A stretch of 64,000 bases of DNA, taken from Methanoregula sp. Lineage in GTDB: Archaea > Halobacteriota > Methanomicrobia > Methanomicrobiales > Methanospirillaceae. Of the stretch, positions 54,393 to 62,650 are shown piece by piece (position 1 is the stretch's first letter; every line of letters starts with the position of its first letter). The notes under the pieces are model-generated. The model did no database searches. It was not told where the DNA came from and saw only the letters and a program-made list of their open reading frames with translations. Position numbers and translations under genes: made by a program. The DNA lies in contig CP112999.1 in NCBI GenBank assembly GCA_026625165.1, positions 1,054,001-1,118,000 of the forward strand. The letters run 5' to 3'.

Positions 54393-55544
54393 ATGGCAAA
54401 GAAAGGCGACATGCTCTACGCGTGGACCAATGACGCAGAGATCAAGAAGAAGGCTGAGCTTGGCGGTGCAGTTACCGGGCTCTGGAAACACGCACTTGAA
54501 TCCAAGATGGTCGATGCCGTATTAGCTGTAAAGAAAGGCGTAGATCTCTATGATGCACAAATGGTTCTCATCACGAACCCTGCAGACCTGAAAAACACGG
54601 CCGGGTCGCTCCACTGCGGGACGCTGCTTCTCTCCAAGGTCGTGAAAAAATATCTTGATGGTGCAAAGGGCAAGAAACTCGGTATTACTGTCAAGGGCTG
54701 CGATGTTATGGGGCTGATTGAACTTGCGAAACGCAAACAGGTTAACCTTGATAACATCCTCATGATTGGCGTGAACTGCGGCGGTTCGGTCAGCCCGGTC
54801 TCCGCCCGGAAGATGATCGCTGAAAAATACGGCGTCGACCCGGACAAGGTGCACAAGGAAGAGATCGACAAGGGCCAGTTCATCATCGAGTACGAGGGAG
54901 GGCACAAGGGCATCTCCATTGACGAGCTTGAGGAACAAGGCTTCGGCCGCAGGTCCAACTGCCGCCGGTGCAAGATGAAAGTCCCCCGCCAGGCGGACCT
55001 TGCCTGTGGGAACTGGGGTGTCATCGGTGACAAGGCAGGCAAGGCAACCTTTGTCGAGGTCTGCAGCGACAAGGGTGCAAACCTTGTCAACGGGGCAGTG
55101 AAAGCAGGCGTCCTCGCAACCGAGGTACCGAACCCGAAGGGGCTCGAGATGCGCGGAAAGGTCGAGGGCGCGATGCTCAAGCTGGGAGACAAATGGAGGA
55201 AGAAGGATTTCACAGCACTCGGGGCAAACATGTGGGAGACGATCAACAAAGAGACATCACGGTGCATCAAGTGCTATTCATGTATCGAGAACTGCCCGGT
55301 GTGCTTCACTGCAGCCGATGAGCTGAAAAAGGGCTCCCTTATGGTCAGGCCCGGGGAAGTCCCGCCGAACTCGATGTTCCATTTAAGGAGGTTCGCTCAC
55401 ATATCAGACAGCTGCATCAACTGTGGTCAGTGCGAGGAACTCTGTCCGATGGACATTCCGCTCGCGCTCTTCTCACATGCGATCCGTGTCGAAGGTGATG
55501 CGACCTTTGAACCGAAGCTGGGTAAGGCAGCATATACCAATTAA
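54393..55544 (+). CDS. fdhB: F420-type formate dehydrogenase, beta subunit
   Basis: FdhB (383 residues) reduces coenzyme F420 with electrons from FdhA. Domains are the FrhB/FdhB N- and C-halves (about 10-280), with GLWKHALES, TVKGCDVMGLIELAKR and the Cys group in GRRSNCRRCKMKVPRQADL and ACGNWG, and then two 4Fe-4S motifs: CIKCYSCIENCPVC (about 290-303) and CINCGQCEELCPMDIP (about 337-352). The ATG lies one base after the fdhA stop, with GGAGG 10 bases upstream. Codon bias is like that of fdhA. Confidence 0.96.
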   Translation: MAKKGDMLYAWTNDAEIKKKAELGGAVTGLWKHALESKMVDAVLAVKKGVDLYDAQMVLITNPADLKNTAGSLHCGTLLLSKVVKKYLDGAKGKKLGITVKGCDVMGLIELAKRKQVNLDNILMIGVNCGGSVSPVSARKMIAEKYGVDPDKVHKEEIDKGQFIIEYEGGHKGISIDELEEQGFGRRSNCRRCKMKVPRQADLACGNWGVIGDKAGKATFVEVCSDKGANLVNGAVKAGVLATEVPNPKGLEMRGKVEGAMLKLGDKWRKKDFTALGANMWETINKETSRCIKCYSCIENCPVCFTAADELKKGSLMVRPGEVPPNSMFHLRRFAHISDSCINCGQCEELCPMDIPLALFSHAIRVEGDATFEPKLGKAAYTN

Positions 55545-55953
55545 TTTTTTACTCTCTGTACAAGCAGATGGATCCCAGAATATACAATCAGACAAAGGCA
55601 CGACTGGAGGGTATCTACACGAACATTGCGTTCCCTGAAGAATGGTAGGAATCAGATTTCCCCCCCGGTTCGGCTAATTGGGGGTACAGGATGGGGCGGG
55701 GAATCATCTCTGGAGTAGTTTTACACCGTGTCAAGGTGAGTGTCAGGGCATTATTCGCCTCTAGTCCTGATCCTCATTCCCTGCCTTATGACGCAACGCA
55801 TGAACACCCTTTTAAGAACTGTTCTATCCTGTTTTTGACATTCATGAAAAATCATTGAAAATGTCTTATGCTCTCATAACCTTGTTACGTGATACTTGGA
55901 TGTGGTAGTATTGTCCCTGATGTGAGGTACAATCCATCGTGTGTTCACTCCTC
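55545..55953. other. Non-coding stretch after fdhB
   Basis: The first bases hold the fdhB end and a T-rich stretch (ATTTTTTAC) suitable for termination. A 26-codon frame at 55568-55648 (MDPRIYNQTKARLEGIY and on to FPEEW) looks protein-like but has no ribosome site. A CCCCC-N13-GGGGG inverted repeat lies near 55661-55684. Nothing else is supported before the hairpin array. Confidence 0.45.
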
Positions 55954-56053
55954 TTTCACCCGATGAATAAAAGGGTAAGGGGTCATTCCAGTCCCCATTT
56001 TTTCTTGGGTGTTCGGTAGAATCAGCTCGATTATGACGCTCTTGGGGGAATTA

Positions 56054-56331
56054 ATCCTCGCTGGAAAGCGAGGATCGATTGAAGAAACCATATCAATGGT
56101 TTCGATTTTTTTGCCGTTCCCGCAGGGATGGGCAAACTGAAGAAGATATCCGTCAGGGCATCTTCGATATGCGACTGCAAGGATGCACTGGAAGATGTCC
56201 ATCAGGGCATCTTCGATTTACATTCCCCCGCCGCTATGGCAAACCCGGAAATATTCTGTCGAATATTTCCTGGCTATCCTGTCCTGTCTTTTGGATACGA
56301 CAGACACCCCCCATGATGCGATAGTAGGATA
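56054..56331. ncRNA. Candidate structured RNA: array of seven hairpins
   Basis: Seven hairpins follow one another: A 56054-56075 (9-bp stem, GGAA loop), B 56084-56103 (8 bp, ATCA, then T-run), C 56110-56136 (6 + 4 bp around an internal loop), D 56142-56165 (6 bp, mismatch, 3 bp, GTCA), E 56191-56214 (10 bp, ATCA), F 56247-56270 (10 bp, TGTC) and G 56284-56303 (5 bp), the last inside an outer 6-bp stem 56275-56280/56326-56331. D and E are copies of one 27-base element 49 bases apart. No gene covers this stretch and both flanking genes end towards it, so it would need its own promoter; on the minus strand ATTTAAGTA at about 56339-56347 is a possible TATA. Strand, ends and function are unknown. 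Confidence 0.5.
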
Positions 56332-56474
56332 CGAGGTTTACTTAAATCTGTAGAATTATCATTGTAATCTTCATCACTTTTTTCTTTACAATTTCAGGAA
56401 TGGTATTTTAACACAAAATTCGTAGTTGATTTAGTAAAATATTTGGGGCTAAAATAGTACTTTACCCGTAATTT

Positions 56475-58280
56475 TTATGTCCTCTTAAACATCGCATCCA
56501 GTTGTTCACGCGTAAACCTGACCATTGTTGGTCTCCCGTGAGGGCAGGAGAAGGGGTTATGTGCAAGCCGGAGCTGCTGGAGTAGGCGGCGGCACTGTTC
56601 GGGCGTGCAGGCAGTACCGGCCTTTATCGCGCTGCGGCAGGCGATGATACGCGTAATGCGCTCACGGCTGCTGACAGACCGGGAGGTATCTTCCCGGCTG
56701 AGGTCATCCACAATCTCATTGACCAGATTAGAGTGTTCGAGCGCCCCCAGCACCACCGGTACTGCCCGTACCAGGAACGTATCTTTCCCGAAGTCCTCAA
56801 TTTCAAACCCTTCTTCTGTAAGCGATGGCAGCAGTTCCCGCAGGACGGCAGAGTCCCGTGCGGAACGGTGAAGGAGGACCGGGGCGATAAGTTCCTGTGA
56901 CTGCCGGGCCGACTCCCTCTTTGCGCTCACCATCTCATACATGATCCGTTCGTGGGCAGCATGCTGGTCGACAAGGATCAGGTCCCCGGACCGTGTAGCG
57001 GCGAGGATATAAATCCCCCCGATCTGACCTATGACATCCATATCGGGGACGATGTTTGCATCCGGAAGGATTCCCGTCGGAAGTTCTGACTGGCGGAGCT
57101 GGCGATCCGTGGTGATGATACCAGCATGGGTAGGTTCCAGTGCCGGTTCGCTGACACCGTACGCACGACCCGGTTCAACGTCGTAGGACGCATGAGCATC
57201 CCCATGCCCTGTCTGTACCGTGGGGAACGGGTTATCAGGTGCCTGTGCAGCAGGAATAAGGTCAGATCTGAGCAGTGCACCCGAAATTGCCTGACGGACT
57301 GCGATGCATATCTCGCGTTCCGGACCCAGCCGCACCTGTTTTTTTGCCGGGTGGACATTCACATCCACAAGGGCAGGATCGATTACAAGGAAGAGAAATA
57401 CAACCGGAAACCGTTCCTTTGAAAGGAGTGTCCCGTACCCTTCAAGAATTGCTGAATTTATCGGAGATGATGAGACATAACGCCCGTTGATTGAGACGAT
57501 GATACGCTTTAAGTTTTTCCGGAAGAGGGAAGGGCGGGAGATATACCCGTTGATCAACACCACCGGGTTTTCATGTTCAACCGGAATCAGATATGGAACT
57601 ATGTCACTGCCAAAGAGGCGTGCGATAGCGTCAAGGAGCCTGGATGATTGTTCTGTAGTTATGATTTCCTTTCCGTTATGGGTCAGGAACACCGAAATTT
57701 CAGGATGAGCCAGCGCGAGCCCTTCAATGATACCGGTAATATGGGCCAGCTCTGTACCAAGGGTCTTTAAGAATTTTTTTCTTGCAGGAGTGTTAAAAAA
57801 AAGGTCCTGAACAAGGATATTTGTGCCTTCCGGGGTGCCTATCTCTCCGTGTTCCCTGATTTCCCCGGCTTCAACAACCACTTTTGTGCCTGAGATTGCC
57901 GGACTCTTGTGTGGTTTTGTGCAAAGGGTTACCCGGGAAACTGCAGCGATGCTTGCCAGTGCTTCGCCACGGAATCCAAGGGTCCTGATACCATCAAGAT
58001 CTTCAATTGTGGCAATTTTGCTGGTTGCATGAGGAGTAAATGCAAGTACAGCATCATCAGGTGACATACCAATCCCGTTATCAATCACTTGGATTGTGGT
58101 GATCGACCCTTTCGATGATGACAGATCGACCCGGATGGTCCGGGCTCCCGCATCTATTGCATTCTCAAACAACTCCTTGACAACAGAGGCAGGGCGTTCG
58201 ACTACCTCGCCGGCAGCGATCTGATTAACTGTAGCAGGATCCAGGATATGGATAGTCCTGTTACCGGCATCCGTATTCAT
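56475..58280 (-). CDS. mutL: DNA mismatch repair protein MutL (endonuclease type)
   Basis: MutL (601 residues) has the GHKL ATPase motifs IAAGEVVERPASVVKELFEN, DNGIGM, TLGFRGEALASI and the C-terminal endonuclease motif VDQHAAHERIMYE (DQHA-x2-E-x4-E), together with ACRSAIKAG and CPHGRP. The endonuclease motif means it nicks DNA by itself, as in mismatch repair systems without MutH. Its start and the mutS stop share a base, so the pair is translationally coupled. MutSL is rare in archaea outside some methanogens and haloarchaea and is taken as transferred from bacteria. Confidence 0.96.
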   Translation of the reverse strand: MNTDAGNRTIHILDPATVNQIAAGEVVERPASVVKELFENAIDAGARTIRVDLSSSKGSITTIQVIDNGIGMSPDDAVLAFTPHATSKIATIEDLDGIRTLGFRGEALASIAAVSRVTLCTKPHKSPAISGTKVVVEAGEIREHGEIGTPEGTNILVQDLFFNTPARKKFLKTLGTELAHITGIIEGLALAHPEISVFLTHNGKEIITTEQSSRLLDAIARLFGSDIVPYLIPVEHENPVVLINGYISRPSLFRKNLKRIIVSINGRYVSSSPINSAILEGYGTLLSKERFPVVFLFLVIDPALVDVNVHPAKKQVRLGPEREICIAVRQAISGALLRSDLIPAAQAPDNPFPTVQTGHGDAHASYDVEPGRAYGVSEPALEPTHAGIITTDRQLRQSELPTGILPDANIVPDMDVIGQIGGIYILAATRSGDLILVDQHAAHERIMYEMVSAKRESARQSQELIAPVLLHRSARDSAVLRELLPSLTEEGFEIEDFGKDTFLVRAVPVVLGALEHSNLVNEIVDDLSREDTSRSVSSRERITRIIACRSAIKAGTACTPEQCRRLLQQLRLAHNPFSCPHGRPTMVRFTREQLDAMFKRT

Positions 58281-60952
58281 CAGGGATTGTCTCCGTTCAA
58301 AATTCGCTTTTTCAGTTCGTGAAGTGTCGTGAGCGCCTGAAGAGGGGTCATTTCATCGATCCGGATCGCCCCGATCTCATCAATGATTGGATCAGGTTTT
58401 AAGAAAGGGGTTTTGCAGGTGTCATCGGCAAGGAGCAACTGGGTATAGCGCTGGACTTTTTGGGAAGGTACAGAGGTCCTACCCATAGTCTCCGTGAGGA
58501 TTGAATCAGCACGCTCCGTGACTTTTTTGGGAATGCCTGCCAGACGCGCAACATGAATACCATAACTCTTGTCAGTTGCCCCGGGGATAAGTTTGCGCAA
58601 AAAGATTACATCACTCTTTGTTTCCCGGACTGCAAAATGGAAGTTCTTTACCTTTTTGAGTCGAAATTCAATATTTACGAGTTCATGGAAATGTGTGGCA
58701 AAGAGTGTCTTTGGCCCGGTTCCGACTCTCCCATGCAAAAATTCCACGACTGCCTGTGCGATCGCATACCCATCAACGGTGCTTGTACCCCTGCCAATTT
58801 CATCGAGAATGACAAGACTCCGGTCAGTCACGTTGTTGAGGATATTTGCAAGTTCCAGCATCTCCACCATGAATGTGCTCTGCCCGCTTGCAAGATCATC
58901 AAACGCGCCAACACGGGTGAAGATACGGTCAAGCACACCAATCCGTGCATGGGCTGCGGGCACAAAGCAGCCCGACTGTGCCATGATGCAGATGAGCGCC
59001 ACAGCCCGCATATACGTGGATTTCCCTGCCATGTTGGCGCCTGTAATGATCATGATCCGGGTCCCGGTTCCGGATATGTCTGTATCATTTGGTACAAAAC
59101 CACCAGATACGCTCCGTTCGACTACCGGGTGCCGCCCTTCACGGATCAGGATATGATCCTCCTCGTCGGGCACCGGTCTCGCATAATTATGGGCTTGAGC
59201 CACCTCAGCGAGTGCGCAGTACACGTCAAGTTCGGCGATGCCCTGGGAGATCAACTGGAGATCCGGGACTGATGGTCTGAGTTTGTCAAGAAGGGCGCTG
59301 TAGAGGTCCCGTTCAAGAGAGAGGACGCGCTCATCCGCATTGGTTATCAGCGCCTCTTTTTCTTTGAGTTCGGGGATTGTGTACCGTTCACCGCCAGCGG
59401 TTGTCTGCCGGCGCTCGTAATGTGAGGGGACAAGGGAGATGTTGGACCGGGTCACATCAATATAATACCCGAAAATCCTGTTATACCCGATTTTTAAGGA
59501 TTTTATACCGGTACGATCGCGCTCTTTTTCCTGCAGTTGGACGATCCAGTCCTTTCCCGAAGCAAGGATGGTCACAAGCTCGTCCAGTTCTGCTGAGTAC
59601 CCTTCCCTGATGATGCCTCCGTTTTTTGCTGTTGCGGGAGGATCATCAACGATCGCCTTTTTTATGAGGGCGAGAGTATCCGGGAGTTCATGGAGATCGA
59701 GGATTGCATCCCTGACAAGAACCGGGAGTCCATCTCCCTGCCCGCTGACAAGACCTTGGATCTCCGGGACCATGCCAAGCGATACTGTCAGTGCCATCAG
59801 GTCGCGGGGACCGGCATTCCCATATGCGATCCGTCCGGCAATCCGCCCGATATCAGCCATCCGGTCCATCAGGGCACGCAGGGAAATGCGGATCGTTGGC
59901 CTCCTGATAAAAAATTCTACTGCATCAAGCCGGCGGTTAATCTCGTTGGGATCGATTAGCGGGCGTACTATCCTGATATGGAGCAGCCGTGAACCCATCG
60001 CTGTTTTTGTACAATCAAGACAGGAAAGCAGATTTGTGCCTTTTGCCATGGTGCGGATGCCCTCGGTGATCTCAAGATTGCGCAACGTTGTCGCATCCAG
60101 CATCATGCACTGAGCGGTTGAACGGGTGGACAACCCGCTGATATGGGGAAGCGTGGAGTTCTGGGTCTCCTGTGCATACCGGAGGGCAGCGCCTGCAGCA
60201 CCCAGTGCTGCGGGGATATCCTCACACCCGTATCCGGCAAGTGAGGATACATGGAAGTGTCCGGCAAGTGTGCTCCTGGCGTTCTGTTCCTCAAATGCAT
60301 CGTCACGGTAGGGGTTAACAGCCACCGCAAGGTTCCTGATCGCGGCGATGATCTTTTCAGGGAAGCCGGAGGGGACGATACATTCCGCAGGATGATACCT
60401 TGCAATTTCGGAGATTAGGTCCTGCAGGGGATTTCCGGCAGCTATACTCTGGACAAAAAACTCCCCGGTTGAGATATCGAGAAATGCAAGCCCCCAGTCC
60501 GCTTTGCCTGCGCCCGGGCAGACTGCCATCAGGTAACATGCACCTGTTGACTGGATTATTGAAGGATCGATTACGGTACCTGGCGTGATCACGCGCACGA
60601 CATCCCGCCTGACTATCCCTTTTGAATTTTTTGCATCTTCCAGCTGGTCGCAGACGGCTACGTTGTAACCTTTCTGCACAAGTTTTGCGATATATCCCTC
60701 CGCTGCATGGTACGGGACCCCTGCTAACGGTACGCGGGAGTTGCTTCCTTTCGAGCGTGAAGTGAGCACGATGTCCAGTTCGCGGGAGACCAGTTCGGCA
60801 TCAGCGAAAAAGGTCTCGTAAAAATCACCGATATGGAAGAAGAGTACTGCATCGGGATAGCGCGCTTTAATAGACATGTACTGGCGCATTCCGGGTGAGA
60901 GATTTCCGGCAGTTTCCAACCCTGATATATCCCCTGCCTTCGTTTTTTTCAT
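58280..60952 (-). CDS. mutS: DNA mismatch recognition protein MutS
   Basis: MutS (890 residues) has the mismatch-binding motif GDFYETF near residue 41, the connector, core and clamp domains, and a C-terminal ABC-type ATPase with Walker A TGANMAGKSTYMR, DEIGRGTSTVDG and FATHFHEL. The Phe-Tyr-Glu wedge identifies the MutS1 repair protein rather than MutS2 or MutS4. There is no Smr or nuclease domain. It should work with the adjacent MutL. Confidence 0.97.
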   Translation of the reverse strand: MKKTKAGDISGLETAGNLSPGMRQYMSIKARYPDAVLFFHIGDFYETFFADAELVSRELDIVLTSRSKGSNSRVPLAGVPYHAAEGYIAKLVQKGYNVAVCDQLEDAKNSKGIVRRDVVRVITPGTVIDPSIIQSTGACYLMAVCPGAGKADWGLAFLDISTGEFFVQSIAAGNPLQDLISEIARYHPAECIVPSGFPEKIIAAIRNLAVAVNPYRDDAFEEQNARSTLAGHFHVSSLAGYGCEDIPAALGAAGAALRYAQETQNSTLPHISGLSTRSTAQCMMLDATTLRNLEITEGIRTMAKGTNLLSCLDCTKTAMGSRLLHIRIVRPLIDPNEINRRLDAVEFFIRRPTIRISLRALMDRMADIGRIAGRIAYGNAGPRDLMALTVSLGMVPEIQGLVSGQGDGLPVLVRDAILDLHELPDTLALIKKAIVDDPPATAKNGGIIREGYSAELDELVTILASGKDWIVQLQEKERDRTGIKSLKIGYNRIFGYYIDVTRSNISLVPSHYERRQTTAGGERYTIPELKEKEALITNADERVLSLERDLYSALLDKLRPSVPDLQLISQGIAELDVYCALAEVAQAHNYARPVPDEEDHILIREGRHPVVERSVSGGFVPNDTDISGTGTRIMIITGANMAGKSTYMRAVALICIMAQSGCFVPAAHARIGVLDRIFTRVGAFDDLASGQSTFMVEMLELANILNNVTDRSLVILDEIGRGTSTVDGYAIAQAVVEFLHGRVGTGPKTLFATHFHELVNIEFRLKKVKNFHFAVRETKSDVIFLRKLIPGATDKSYGIHVARLAGIPKKVTERADSILTETMGRTSVPSQKVQRYTQLLLADDTCKTPFLKPDPIIDEIGAIRIDEMTPLQALTTLHELKKRILNGDNP

Positions 60953-61134
60953 ACCTTATGAAAGGTATCGGTTTTGGGAAGATTAATACCGATCTGATCC
61001 GTTTTTGAGCCGACAAATCCGATTGGCATGGGAATTAATCCGACATTTCTTTGTCCCCCATCGGCAGTCATCATTGCTACCTGATTTCCGACGACGACCT
61101 GAAAGACAGTTAAATATTTGAGGGAAGGAATCAA
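60949..61134 (-). CDS. Doubtful small reading frame before mutS
   Basis: A 61-codon frame ends in an ATGA overlap with the mutS start, which is typical of operon genes. It begins with TTG and has no ribosome site; an internal ATG pair (MMTADGGQRNVG) is an alternative. No recognisable domain is present. The codons look plausible but the stretch is short, so it may be a chance frame in the mutS leader. Confidence 0.25.
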   Translation of the reverse strand: MIPSLKYLTVFQVVVGNQVAMMTADGGQRNVGLIPMPIGFVGSKTDQIGINLPKTDTFHKV

Positions 61135-61153
61135 TTGCAGGATCTTTCTTCAA

Positions 61154-61882
61154 TTAAGTTGTTCGTAAGGCATATATCATGACAAACGGGAGAGCAACAA
61201 GCACTGTGATAATTTCAAACATAAGACCTATTGAAAAAGCGGTGATCATGGGAGCAACGAACAAAGAGATAAGTGATATCCCCTGCTCAAATCCGCTATT
61301 AACAATAAGAAGGAAGAACACCAGGAGAGCGCCTATCCCGATTGCGGCATTCTTAAAATCCTGGCCGCTGGGAGCAAGGGAGAGGACGATGCTGCCGCAC
61401 AAATAGAGATATAAAAAAAACCAGCCGTTGGGATGGACAATAAGATTCTGTGAAAATATTGTGATGACGTTTTTGAATATATCTTCACTTCCCGCAACCA
61501 GATCTCCTGTCAATGGGATAACCTGGGGAACAAAACAGCCAAAGTAAGTCCCGAAAACCAAGGTCAGTCCGGCAAGGATAAGCGGGAGGAAAAAGAGTGG
61601 CGCAGTACTGATGATCACCGTCCCAAGGATCGGGATTTTGGATTCCGAATATGTGACCGATCCCCCTTCTTTTGAGAAATACACGACTTTTCTTATCTCT
61701 GCACCTGTCAGCAGGCACCCAATCATATGAGATATTTCATGCAGGACAACTCCGGGCAGACGGATCGCATAATACAGTGTCCGGAACGGGACAACCTGTG
61801 CAAAGAGCCGGTCGAGTCCGGCCGATATCAGGATCACCATGACAGCAAGGACGATGAACTGGAAAAACCCTGATATGTCCAT
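61154..61882 (-). CDS. M50-like membrane metalloprotease
   Basis: The 242-residue protein has six or seven membrane helices. The zinc motif HEISH is at about 48-52 within LPGVVLHEISHMIGCLLTG, and LAPSGQDFKNA near 180 could give the third ligand Asp. This fits the site-2 protease-like M50 superfamily (YugP/DUF3267 style). Substrates are unknown; site-2 proteases cut membrane-bound regulators. The gene is separated from mutS by about 200 bases. Confidence 0.72.
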   Translation of the reverse strand: MDISGFFQFIVLAVMVILISAGLDRLFAQVVPFRTLYYAIRLPGVVLHEISHMIGCLLTGAEIRKVVYFSKEGGSVTYSESKIPILGTVIISTAPLFFLPLILAGLTLVFGTYFGCFVPQVIPLTGDLVAGSEDIFKNVITIFSQNLIVHPNGWFFLYLYLCGSIVLSLAPSGQDFKNAAIGIGALLVFFLLIVNSGFEQGISLISLFVAPMITAFSIGLMFEIITVLVALPFVMIYALRTT

Positions 61883-62101
61883 GGTGAAAAATCCGTACTA
61901 ATGATAATTTTTAGATCGCAAAAATAGTGTGTTTTAAATCCGGCTATTCAAGGAAAGAGTCTGTACCTTCCACAGCACGCAATAAATCCGGTACATTGGT
62001 ACCACATTGGAGAAAAACAGGAAAGTTAAACCGTACAGCACCCAGGAAAGCATTAACCCGCGCACTGGTAAAAATGGGATTATTCAGGGGGACAATCGCC
62101 C

Positions 62102-62578
62102 TTAAAGGTTTTTCAATGCCACAAGGTCTTTGACCCCGACAAGTTTCCAGACAAGTGACCGCTCCTCCTCCGCAATTGCCGCCGGGGCGTCCTCAGGTGA
62201 ATGCCCGAGTGCTGCAAGGATATTGCAGGAAAGATCGCGCTCGACAATCAGGTCAACGAATTTTTCGCGTATCAGTTTCTTTTCAATTGAGTCATGGACT
62301 TCTTCCAGATATCCCTGCAGCGTGACAAACATATAGGAGGAAAGATCTTTTGAATACCGTTCAACTTCTACGGAAACATATGGGCTTTTCCGGAAATATT
62401 CCAGTTTTTTCCCATATTTTGTAGAGAGGAAATACAGAAAGGACCCATCGAAAACATAGAGAAATGGTGCAATATACGGGTACTTTTCACCCTGGAATGC
62501 GATCCGGCAGATATATCCCTTGTCAATCAGCCGGTCGTACTCTTTTTTTTCCATCCGAGGGATCTTAACAATCTCCAT
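62102..62578 (-). CDS. Pyridoxamine-phosphate-oxidase-like flavin split-barrel protein
   Basis: The 158-residue protein has a short helical start (IPRMEKKEYDRLIDKGYICR), split-barrel strands (IAFQGEKYPYIAPFLYVFD, FLYFLSTKYGKKLEYF) and a helical C-terminus. This matches the NimA/PPOX-like FMN-binding family, which is common in methanogens. The basic YGKK segment lies where the family binds the FMN phosphate. The physiological reaction is unknown. It follows the next gene on the minus strand by 73 bases. Confidence 0.8.
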   Translation of the reverse strand: MEIVKIPRMEKKEYDRLIDKGYICRIAFQGEKYPYIAPFLYVFDGSFLYFLSTKYGKKLEYFRKSPYVSVEVERYSKDLSSYMFVTLQGYLEEVHDSIEKKLIREKFVDLIVERDLSCNILAALGHSPEDAPAAIAEEERSLVWKLVGVKDLVALKNL

Positions 62579-62650
62579 GAATATACACCATCTGATACGA
62601 ACGGAAGATGATAAACCTTATCAAATATCGTTTGAATACAAGCAAAAAAA

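Noticed and set aside
56142-56217. Two 27-base repeats as a minimal CRISPR array
   Set aside because: There are only two copies with a 22-base spacer, each a strong 10-bp hairpin with substitutions, inside a wider series of unrelated hairpins, and no cas genes nearby.
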